Below, in pieces: positions 25,597 to 36,169 of a stretch of DNA of 64,000 nt. The notes beneath the pieces are model-generated. The model was not told the DNA's origin and searched no databases. It saw only the letters and a program-made list of their open reading frames with translations. Position 1 is the stretch's first letter, and every line of letters starts with the position of its first letter. The translations under genes and the position numbers were made by a program. Source of the DNA: Phallus indusiatus (taxonomy: Eukaryota > Basidiomycota > Agaricomycetes > Phallales > Phallaceae); assembly GCA_027605045.1 (NCBI GenBank), contig JAQFWX010000017.1:558001-622000 (forward strand). The letters run 5' to 3'.

Positions 25597-25851
25597 ATGT
25601 ACATCGCTGCACTGGTAGAAGTGCGTCGGCTCTTTCCAAATACCGTGCCAATGGTTTCGTTTTATCTGGATGAAAGAAGCACTGGATCACAATCTGGACA
25701 TGAAAAAATCTTCTACACACCTCCAGACACTGACATGTGGACCATAATTAGGAATGAAAACGTGAAACTCGACGCAAACATACAGAAGAAAATCACGAAC
25801 CAGGGCAGCCCGGGGATGATGATAGTATATACGAGCTTGACGAGGTTTTAG
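25597..25851 (+). CDS. orphan open reading frame, 84 residues, doubtful
   Basis: An ATG-started frame reads MYIAALVEVRRLFPNTVP and so on to a TAG. It is not the shadow of another gene and its composition is protein-like, but it has no family match that I know, no introns in an intron-dense genome and no visible promoter. It may be a chance frame or a small lineage-specific protein. Confidence 0.15.
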   Translation: MYIAALVEVRRLFPNTVPMVSFYLDERSTGSQSGHEKIFYTPPDTDMWTIIRNENVKLDANIQKKITNQGSPGMMIVYTSLTRF

Positions 25852-28800
25852 TTTTTTTTTTTTTAACATTACGTACATTTACGGAAAATTGTTTCTCGCA
25901 TTGGTTGGCAATGCGGCCAAGATTAGTCCATAAGGAAAAACGGTAGTATTCACCATTTAAAGATGTCTGTGGTGTAATTTTTGTATTTTTTCAAGTGATG
26001 TAATTGATGCAATGGAATCGTCCTCTCATAATGAGCGAACCGTGTTTTGATTGTGCTTAACAGTGTTCGAGACGTCCGCATAGGCTTAGGTCACGAGTGC
26101 TATATCCTATGACAGTGCCCGACCTACCGGCTTTTGCCGATAGTGAATTAGCGATACTATCGAGAGGATCAGATATGGATTTGGCACGAAGAAGCTGGAA
26201 AACATGTCGGGCTGCAGCGGAAAAGAAAAAAGGAAAAAACCAACGATCCAGCGTTTATTGCTCGATTCCAGTTATTTTAACTTGTCTCGGCTGCCAATGG
26301 CATAGTACTGAGTTGATGTGTAGCTTTTGATCATTACAGTCATCTATGTTACCTCAGTTCAATCTGCACACCAATGTGAACCCGCTCACCCACGTAACTG
26401 TCTAACGCATTTCAATTGATACGATACAACCGGAATCGCATCTTTGAAAAAGGATTAAATGCCCACGTATGTCAATACATTACAATACATTGCACACCGG
26501 CAATAGCCATCATGATTTATGATGTACTACTGAGATGAGGAGACCTTCCAGAGCTGCAAATGACCGCATCAGTTCAAAGTTGTTAACTGATAAGACACAT
26601 ACATGGCACGGTTTCTATGTGTTGGAATGTATCACCATCATCGATTAAGCTGGAAGTTATCATGCGACACATTGATGCCTAAGTTCGACGCGACCGCACT
26701 TGTTCCAACTTCGTGCAAAGTTATATTTTCGGTCCAACAACTTTTTTTCGCACAGGTCTTCAGAGGTTGAAAAACGGAAAAGAGAAAGCGTTATTTGGTC
26801 TCGTAACTTACGAGTTACAAGACAGATTTGAAATCTTGAGCAACCTCAACCTGAATAGCGGAGGCTTGAACGAGAAACCAGTCAGCGAGATGGATGAAAA
26901 AAAAAAAAGATCCCATCAGTCTCCGAAAGATGATTAGAGGTTATCAGATGCCATCGTGCTAGAAAAACGTCATATATTCTCATGAGAAACGACCGCAAGT
27001 GTGAAGTATTGATGTGAATCCTGGGGAAATATTCCATGGTGTTGTCAGCTGTCAGAATGATCGCTCTCTGCGTCCTATCGCGTGCATTTATGTAAGGGAA
27101 GGAAATAGACGCACGGTTCTCAATTTAGATTAGAGTTTGTTTTTAGCATCGCTGAGTTAATCCAGTCTCAGATGGTCATATACGTGCGGGCTAATGCGAT
27201 CCAAAAAAATGCTTGCTTATTGGCTATGAACGCCCATTAAAATAGGAGCGGCGGTTCGAGTTCTGCGTGAAGCCAATATCACCATATCATTTGTTCTGAC
27301 ACCAAAGAGAAGGAGAAAAAGTTTATTTTTATAAGGGGGCAAAGACCTTGAATAACAAAATTGAACAAAGGGGAAGTTTTGAAAACTGATGGAAGCTCAC
27401 CTAGTTTTTTTTATCACTCTCGCTTAAAAGTTTCTTCAGTAGTGATTACAATTAGATGTTTAAAGATCAACACCGACCCCTCCAATATCCTAGGTCTAGT
27501 AAATATAGCCATCGTAAGCCTAACCATAAAATGAACATTCCCCTTATTATTGTGACCTACTGCGCATGTCATTGCATGATTCGTGGGAAGGCGACCATGA
27601 GATTTACCACTAAAGAGGTGAGGCTAGACAAGCTTTTGAAGCTCTTCTTTCAAAATCACGTAGTCTCAGTCTTGAGAGTTTAGCTTAGCCTTTGCACAAA
27701 TAAGGCTATGAACGACCAAAATGGTTTTACCGCCTTGGCTGCCCTGAGGACACGGTGCCGGCGGTTCACATGGACAGCTCAAGCTTGCCACGTGGGTTGA
27801 CTGCAGAGGATGATTTCCAGACAAAGAGTAGACTGGTTGACAGAATGGTCAGCATTGTCAATGTCCAAATGTCAAAGACCGGTTCCCAGATCATTTTTCC
27901 GATGTAAACCGCGTGAAACTGGCAACGTAAGTTCTTAGTCTGCAATGAAGGGTTTTGGAGGGTGAATGAACGTCAATTGGCATTCAGAAGCAGAAATTAC
28001 AGTTTATTGCTCAGGAACCTTGCAGTCCACCTCAGTTTAAAGTTGATGACGTGCGTTTTTTTGGAAGAAGAGGAAGAATAGTTTATAACCGAGTAGAAGA
28101 GTAATTATTGCCGAAGCACTGGATGACGCCCTGAGAAGTTGCTAAACCAATGTACTTGAACTAATGTGGGTTGGAGCACATCCCAACCTGTGGTGAATAA
28201 TTTATCGGCTAAATCATTTCAGTCACTGCCTAGTACTTAAAACCTAAAATAAACTCACAAACTTCTTATCCGGATGTTTCCTGCCTTTTCGTCATCCCAT
28301 GTAGGCCATCCGCCATCCGCTTCGTCCTCAAAAATATATCAAACGAGGAACAATGGCGTTCATTTGGATGGAACGCCGATCCATGTGATAGCATCGTCCA
28401 ATATGATAGTTTTTATTTTAAAAACATGGGCACTCAGTATCTCCGAGAAAAAAAACGTCAGCGGATGACCTAGAGATTTAGTGAGGTTTTGGTAAATCCA
28501 TTAGGGGATAAATGATCGTCATGTCGGGGAGAAACGTAACAGAACAAATTCAGCATAGAACTGCGTGGGGCAATTTCAAAAGTTTTGTGGTCCCCTGAGG
28601 AGAGCGCTAGCGCCACAAATTGCCAGCCACAACGCGTGACTAACGTGACAAATCAATCTGCAAACACCGATTTTTCTTCGATCCGTTCGCACTGTCAAGG
28701 AAATCAACCTCTAGGAATAATTTCATTCTTGATACACTTTTTACGTTGGAACGTTCATAAACAAGGAATATCTTATAACCTTGGCATTAGCCAATACCTT

Positions 28801-29108
28801 CGCATGTGATTCGTAATGGGTCGTGTGTCGACGCAGTGATCAAGACACGGATTTGGTTTTGCCATGCGGCGCCCTTCAAAATTCAGTAATTGTCGTTTTT
28901 TTTAAACATATGGGGCGTAAGTCAGGTGTTCTGTCAAGATATCTGTTTCCATGGAACAGTGGCAAGAATAGACAGATAGCTACTCCTATCTAGTCCAAGC
29001 TGCACTAGACCAGTCAAACTCTCCTCGGTCAAAAAATATCGTTTCGTTGGCGCTCTGGCCCCTAGGATTGCCTTGATTCAGTTCAAGATTGCCTTTTTAG
29101 AACAACAG

Positions 29109-29120
29109 GTATATATATAC
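29109..29120 (+). promoter_or_regulatory. TATA-like element before the first GH30 gene
   Basis: The palindrome gtatatatatac lies 37 bases before the ATG at 29158. It is a good TATA match, but the short distance to the ATG would leave a very short leader, so the assignment is tentative. Confidence 0.35.
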
Positions 29121-29157
29121 AACCTTCCTTTTCGTCTACCGTTAATTAATCCAAACC

Positions 29158-31593
29158 ATGCGCTCCTTTACTGCTTCTTTGTACTTCCTTTTGCTCGTCG
29201 TTTCTGTAGCTTCCCAGCAAATTTGGGACATCGTTCGTCATCATCTCGTCCCGTCTCTTTCTCTGTTACAACCTGATATTGGTTTCTAGTGGCAAACAAC
29301 TTGGGACAGAGAGAAACTTTTCACTCAATGGCCAACAAACGACGGGCTCCCTATCAACTTCGGTACTCCGGGACCTGCTGGTTCCGCAGACATTGTGGTT
29401 GAAGACACTCAAGTATTCCAATCTATGGACGGTTTCGGTGCGACACTAAGTGAGTCCTTATATCTCTATCTTTTCCTTGATTCTTATCTTTGCGTCGTCG
29501 AAGCGGACTCTTCCGCCTTGCTCCTCAGTCAACTCAAGGTTATACTTTCCAACTTCGCTTATCAATTGAGTTTAAATATTCCCTAGTCTCAAAACTCGGG
29601 GAATTACTGGAACCTATTGAACGAACTGTTCGATGGTGGGTGCCCATTTATTTCAGGATCAGAGTTGTATCTAAAAATATGTCGTAGTCACCTATGGCTT
29701 CGCAGGCGCGGGTCTTACTGCCTTGCGGCTTCCGATCGGCGCGACAGATTTTTCAGCGACAGGTACTTAACGTTCTTCATAAAAGCATTCTTTTTCTTCC
29801 AACTCACAACTTCTGAAGCTTACAGCTGGGACGACACATGGGATGACACGACTCTAGCCGCTTTTTCCAGCAATGTAGTTCCTAGTTATGTTTGGTCGAC
29901 TCTCAGTGATATCATGTCTATATCACCTATCGTAAAGATTTTTGTGGTTCCCTGGAGTATGGTAAGTTGTCCAGCGTCAATGACACGAAACAAAGCTGAC
30001 CGAGATCCGATATTAGCCAGCTTGGATGAAATCTAGTGGTAGTTTGTCAGGAGGCAGCCTCGAGTCTAGTGACGTTTCCATCAGTAAGAAAGTCTCTACC
30101 TCCTATGTAGTTGTGTCATCGACATCATTATAGTGGCTAATTACTTGTTGAAATCTGTTCAAGCCCTCTATGTCAGAGGTATTACTCCATATGCCATTGG
30201 AATCCAGGTATTATTTGTGCATCATGATCTAATTTTATCAACCGTTCCTAATACACGTGTATGAAAGAACGAACCTCAGAATAGTGATTCCACTTACCCC
30301 ACGGCACTGGTCTCGGCCAGCCTCGAGGCGCAAATCGGACTTCAGCTCAGGTTGGTATCTCACCAGCACGCTTGTACCTCAGCTTAGCTACTGACAAAAA
30401 TGCAGAACTCTGCTCACTAACAACGGTTTTTCAAGCGTCAAGATTGTTGGCTATGAACATAATTGGGATGATGCCGGTCTATACCCGGTTCAGCTGGTAA
30501 AATCACTAGATATTATTTGATTGTTTTCATCACAAACTGTAACACCTTCAATAGATGCAAGCGGCCAGTAGCGCTTTCGATGGTGTCTCCTTTCATTGCT
30601 ACGCGGGGGGAGTTTCGAATCAGTCACTCTTTCATAATCTATACCCTGAGAAGGACATCTTCCAAACTGAATGTACCGGAACTCTCGGAACCGATTGGTG
30701 GAGCAACATCAAGGTAATTCATGTCAATAATTTCATTCAACCCAGATAAGTTAACAAACGTTCTTTCAGTGGTATATGGACAATTTGTGAGACTATATTT
30801 GATCTATTCCGTCCCGATCATTCTAGACTTATGTGTTGACAGACTAGTTGGAAGTCCAGAGAATTGGGGCCGGACGGCGATGATGTGGAATTTAGCGCTT
30901 GATCCAAACGGCGATCCCATTCTTTCTGGAAGCGACAGCTGTGGAGGAGGCTGTCGGGGTGTAGTCACTATATCTAACGGTCAATACAGTGTCAATGAAG
31001 AATGTGAGGTTTCTTTCCCTTCTTCAGCCTTTGTCCTCGATGATTAAGCCTCACAGATTATGTAATGGCCCAAACCTCCCGTATCGTGATTCCGAAGGAA
31101 TCGGGCGCACCGTTTGCTCAGCGTATTGGTGTAACCGTCAATGGTAACTTAAACTGGGCTTTAGTGGTTGGTGCTTACACTGCTGGACGTGCCAATCCTT
31201 CCGATCCCAATCGGTGGGGTTTAGTTGTGCTGAATTGGTACGTCGCCGTAATATGTATGTAAACCGTCGATTATGACTCTTATGTTTTTTACAATGGTGT
31301 TGCTAAAGGCAAGGTAAGCAAGTCAATCCGACGTCATACTGAATATTTATGTGTCTTTAGACAACACTAATGGCGTCTGGAATCCTCAACCGGTGAGTCC
31401 GCTTCCAGGCAACAGCGTAGTTACTAGCCGTCTCAATGATGGCCTCTACACAGGTCTCAGCTACAATCGAGTTTAGAGGCCAACAGGTTAGCTACCCTAC
31501 TTTTGAAGCTGCCTGGAATATAGCTCACTACTTTTATGTCAGGCTTCGTTTACGTTCCCTGTTGGTGTGACCACCTTGTGGTGGTTTGCCTAA
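29158..31593 (+). CDS. secreted glycoside hydrolase family 30, likely endo-beta-1,6-glucanase (copy 1)
   Basis: Eighteen exons join without a phase error to 496 residues. The protein starts MRSFTASLYFLLLVVSVASQ, a signal peptide, then QQIWDIWQTTWD. The family core follows: FQSMDGFGATLTDSSA, the acid/base Glu228 in IQNEPQNS, the nucleophile Glu323 in FQTECTG, then WWSNIKWYMD and ENWGRTAMMWNLAL. The C-terminal beta domain ends FTFPVGVTTLWWFA. GH30 enzymes with the ECTG nucleophile motif and this end are mostly fungal beta-1,6-glucanases, which cut cell-wall glucan. Substrate is inferred from the family. The first intron uses the unusual donor gttcgt, and exon 15 (31309-31313) is only five bases. 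A tandem paralog follows 1.3 kb downstream. All catalytic residues are present, so the gene looks active. Confidence 0.9.
31309..31313 (+). other. 5-nt micro-exon (exon 15) of GH30 copy 1
   Basis: The bases GCAAG lie between an acceptor (ctaaag) and a donor (gtaagc). They are needed to complete the conserved sequence LNWQDNTNGVWN: the exon before ends in TG, the exon after starts with AC, and only the insertion of GCAAG restores both the frame and the Trp-Gln-Asp residues. Confidence 0.8.
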
Positions 31594-32913
31594 CTCAATC
31601 TGCTTTATACTTGTAATGACCTTTCATCTAATCTCGTGATCTTTTCGTCTCTGTTCTGGATAGATATTTTTGTTTTCTGTGTCTTAGGTTATTTGTCCTG
31701 GTTTATAATGTCAATACGGTCAGCTCTATCGTTTAAATCTTAACTGTATTCTCATAACAGACCTTTTTTTAACGGTAGATTTTAGCTCCGCTGTCAAGCA
31801 CTCCACCCGCTTCCTTCCGGCCCTCTTTTTGAGCGGTCACAAGAATTATAAATTCAAATTCTGGCCGTCAATATAGATTACATGTGCATTTAAGGTGGCG
31901 TCGTAAGCCAACTGGAGGCCTCCACTGGTCTCCGCAACCCCTCAATCAAGATTATGAATTTGCGATGCACCCTGGGCCAATTACTAACCTGAAATCTCCA
32001 TCAAAGTCGACGGAAGTTAAAAGACAGCGGAAACACCTGAAATACAACTGAAGTTTTGCCTTTGAACATGCTACTAGATCTGTAATTGATATAAATGTCC
32101 TAGAACGTCCAAGCTTAAGCACGTGGTGAAAACTTTAACGTGGAGAAGGATGCATAACTTGCTGGCTGTCGGTTTAAACTTCTCGGTTGTATCTCAAAGC
32201 CAACGCCAAGAAAAAGCAATTATACTTCCATACTTCATCTTTAAGCTCTGGGCCGATTAGGGATCTCAGTAGAAAAAGGCTTGAAGAGGTGCCAAAAAGC
32301 GGAAGCACGTTGTTTTATTTAAAAATTTTGAGTCGCCCTGACAATAGACCCTGGACGACCTATATTAGGATGCGTATCCATATGGACCATTTTAATAATA
32401 GCAAGTACGTTGTACTCTGTTGTACTGCTTTCTCCTGTTTTCTAAACCTCGAGTGAATACTTTCCCGGCAGCTTATCAGTCCTTGGTTCAATGTCCTTGA
32501 GCTTCAGTAAACGTAATCTCGAGTCATTAATATTATTCTCAACACAGAACACAGCTGGGCTGGCATTGGTTCGCCGAGATGAACCTTTCCCCTTTGTACG
32601 CTGTAAATATCTGTCTCAGGGCTATTCTGCAGAATGAACGTTAATCCGCGCAGCATCAAAAAAAACTAGTGCTGAATATGTATCACAAAAGGTAGGTGGA
32701 TACGGCCTGTATGAAGCGTTTTATCGAACAGTCAAAGCCATGGCTTTCATTAACCACGTTTCAGGCTTACTACATATGTCCGACGAGTGATATAATCGGA
32801 TAAACCTCTCATAAATATCTCTTTTTTCCCTCCTCGTCCTCCCTCCAGGCGGTACACACTCTTTCAAATTTCCGCTCCTTTCACATTCTTTCTCGCACAA
32901 AAATTCGTGCAAA
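31594..32913. other. spacer between the two GH30 genes
   Basis: No gene is seen. It should hold the terminator of copy 1 and the promoter of copy 2. Pyrimidine-rich sequence (tctcttttttccctcctcg) at about 32817-32836 lies 80 bases before the second ATG. Confidence 0.4.
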
Positions 32914-35352
32914 ATGCGCTCTTTAACATCGTCTTTATGCTTTCTCCCGTTAATATTAACGTCTGTTGTCTCCCAACAGATTTGGGACATAGTGAGTGCC
33001 GTCAAGTTCTCGGATTGACAAAGCGATGTCTAATTCCTTTAGTGGCAAACAACATGGGACCGTTCAAAACTCATGACCCGCCAGGCAGTCAACAATCAGC
33101 TTCCTATTAATTTTCACTCGCCCGGTCCGATAGGTCAAGCTAGCATTGTCGTTGAAGACAGCGAAATCTTCCAAGACATGGATGGTTTCGGTGCCTCATT
33201 AAGTAACTTCTTCGGATGCTTTTTAGAATCACTGACAACTCATTTGCTTTTTCATCGTTGTTTATTGTAGCGGATTCGTCAGCAAAGTTATTCAACCAAC
33301 TCAAGGTGCCTTACTGACATCCGACTATATTAGTAGCACCTTTTCTGTCATGGACTGATTTCGTTGACTACAGAGTCAAAATTCCAACAATTACTGGAAT
33401 CTCATGAATCAATTATTCAATCGTAAGTCATATACTGCGCGCACCAAAACCAAATTATAATTTCCTATAAAGCTACATACAGTTTTGCGGGTGCCGGACT
33501 TTCCGTTGTACGTGTGCCGGTCGGAGCCTCCGACTTTTCTTCGAAAGGTTTTCCAACTTACTAAACTTTATACATTCTACTAATCAAGAAATAAAGTTTA
33601 TAGTTGGGACGATACTTCGAAGGATACACAACTGAAAAGTTTTACCATTAATGGTGTTCCGAGCTATGTCTGGTCAACTATCGCCGACATCAAGTCTATT
33701 TCTCCACGCGTTAAATTCATCGCAGTACCTTGGAGCAGTGTTCGTTGAAATATTATTTTTGACTTCTGAGTACGGTTTTACTAACGTCGTTTACCATCAG
33801 CCTTCATGGATGAAAACTAGCAACACTATGCTAGGAGGGAGCTTCGATACGGGTAGCGTTTCCGAAAGTAAGCCCCTTACACGTGAAGCTCGGTTTTTTT
33901 TAAAAAAAACTACAGTGGCGAATTATTTGTTGAAAGCAGTTCAAAATTTTCAAAACAAAGGCATTAGACTGTATGCCATAGGAATTCAAGTGCGACCTGG
34001 ATGTGCTTATTTATATACAACATTGAGCTGATTTTTTGTTTTTCACACAGAACGAACCTCAAAACAGCAATCCGACATATCCATCTGCTCTTGTATCTGT
34101 CAGCGCGGAGGCACAGATTGGTATTCAACTAAGGTTTAGATCGGCAAACCCAGTCACCACGAAGTGCGTTCAACTGATCGTTTATTAGGGCTTTGCTAGA
34201 TAGCAAGGGATTTTCTGATATCAAAATCATCGGATACGAACATAACTGGGATGATGCCCAAGGTTACCCTGTTCAACTGGTAGGGAGATTTTATTTATGA
34301 GAAGTGAAAACCCGCTGAATCCATTTCAGATACAACAAGCAGAGAATGCTTTCGATGGTGTTTCTTTCCATTGCTATGCGGGCTCAGTGACGGGCCAGTC
34401 CTCGTTCCACAATGCTTTCCCTTCCAAAGAGATATACCACACCGAGTGTACCGGCTCATTGGGTACAGGTTGGTGGAGCAATATGAAGGTAAAAAATGAA
34501 TCAGTCTTTGCGTTTCTCAAAAAATTGATAAAAATCTTTCGCTTCATTTAGTGGTATATGGACAATCTGTAAGACTAGACTCCGACTGTTAATTTTTTTT
34601 CGTAACCGAATGTGTAAGGTTCATTGGCGGACCTGAAAATTGGGGGCGGACTGCTATGATGTGGAATTTAGCATTGGATAATAGTGGAAATCCGGCTTTG
34701 CCGGGGACAAAAAGTTGTGGAGATGGTTGCAAAGGGGTCGTAAGCATTTCCGGCGGGTCCTATACTCTCAATGAAGAATGTAAGCAGCAAGCAATACGAA
34801 GTCTGTTCGGACTTGGGTCGCTAACTTGATAACCGAAGACTACGCTATGGCACAAGCTTCCCGAGCAGTCATTCCAAAAGACAGTAATGGACCCTTTGGG
34901 CAACGCATTGGCGTGACTGTCGGTGGGAAACTGAACTTTGAGTTGCGAGTGGGTGCCCATAAGACTGGACGTGCTCGTTCTTCAGATCCTGACCGCTGGG
35001 CACTTGTTGTGTTAAATTGGCAAGTTAATTTTTCTGTACATTTTTTTCTGTTCTGACATCTATATCCAAAGGCAAGGTATGTTGATACCAAAATTGTATC
35101 TATTTATTTATTTATCTCTCAAAGATACCAAAAATAATCAATGGGATCCTCAACCCGTAAGCCATAAGTCCATGCTAAGGTGTCAATTAAGAGCATTGCT
35201 GATTCGTACGATAGATCGAAGCCACAATCGAATTTAGAAATAAACATGTCAGTTATGAGTTTGTTCCGAGATAAAAACTCTGATTTGCGTTCTTTCCGTA
35301 GGCTAATTTCACTTTTCCTGTTGGAATTACTACTTTGTGGTGGTTTGCCTGA
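32914..35352 (+). CDS. secreted glycoside hydrolase family 30, likely endo-beta-1,6-glucanase (copy 2)
   Basis: A tandem paralog of the preceding gene, again with 18 in-phase exons, giving 497 residues. The signal peptide is MRSLTSSLCFLPLILTSVVS. The acid/base is Glu229 (NEPQNS) and the nucleophile is Glu324 (YHTECTG). WWSNMKWYMD and ENWGRTAMMWNLAL are also kept, and the protein ends FTFPVGITTLWWFA. Seventeen of the 18 exons have exactly the same length as in copy 1; only the first differs, by one codon. The micro-exon is conserved (35072-35076), but the intron before it starts with GC (gcaagt) instead of GT. The intron after exon 6 uses the donor gttcgt. It is secreted and probably acts on beta-1,6-glucan. 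Substrate is inferred from family. It is intact, so both copies may be expressed. Confidence 0.9.
35072..35076 (+). other. 5-nt micro-exon (exon 15) of GH30 copy 2, preceded by a GC-AG intron
   Basis: GCAAG lies between acceptor ccaaag and donor gtatgt. The upstream intron begins at 35020 with gcaagt, the standard GC-type donor. Joining TG, GCAAG and AT gives Trp-Gln-Asp, as in copy 1. Leaving the micro-exon out breaks the frame within a few codons. Confidence 0.75.
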
Positions 35353-36169
35353 AAATCTTGATTCTGCATTTATGTTCCGGGGACTTGAATACACTGAGAG
35401 GGACCTGGCGTTCCTCTCTGTCCTCTGTTGTCTTTTATCTGGTTTTTACCGTAAAGAATATACATACTATTGGAGGATGTATCATGTGGATATCTTGTAA
35501 TATTGACATACCTTGTATTGTCTTTTGCTCACCGGTCAATATAATTGTTCGGAGGGAGATCCTTGTTTTTCTTTTGGTGCATGTCAAAGCTTATTATATA
35601 ACACGACGTCTCCCAACTTGTCTTCAGTCCTCGCTATTGGTTGTTCCATTTAGCATTTCAAGTGTAGCGAGATAACTCAAGCAGACTGCAATTTCTGACA
35701 TTTCATGAACACGAGGGCCGATGTGACAATATCGCATGTGGATTGCTTTGAAGAGAATGCCGCTCTACTTGTATGTATGATCTGTGTCCCGCGAAGTTAG
35801 CCCTTTGGGCGAACTCTATCTCTGGGTTCAAACTTTCACAACTTCTGTCGCTCCTATTTGACAAAAATAGTAATAGGAATCGCGGAAGCAATTACAAAAC
35901 TGTATATAATACCTGAAAGTTGCCGCCCAAACGCTAAGCGTTTGAACAGCGTATTCTCTGATACCTTGGAGTCATAGTCTGATTTCTGACACTATTACAC
36001 CTTTATGATACCGAGGTTGATAACACAATCTTAAATTAAATTGTCCCGGAAAAAAAGTGAAATATGTACAAGCTGATAGACCAAAACTGAGAGTGAAAAT
36101 ATATACGAATATTTACATAAAAATGACGACCACGAAACTCTGACGGTATCATCCAGCCGACGTCGTATG
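35353..36169. other. intergenic between convergent genes
   Basis: No gene is seen. It should contain the 3' ends of GH30 copy 2 and of the leftward methyltransferase gene. Confidence 0.4.

Larger units (their letters stand above)
25364..29157. other. intergenic, about 3.8 kb
   Basis: I see no recognisable gene. One ATG-started frame of 84 codons (25597-25851, +) has ordinary composition and is listed separately. A T-run lies at 25851-25863. The right end is the promoter of the first GH30 gene. Confidence 0.4.

Noticed and set aside
27230..27270. tRNA-like B box (ggttcgagttc)
   Set aside because: No A box at the right distance and no cloverleaf can be drawn around it.
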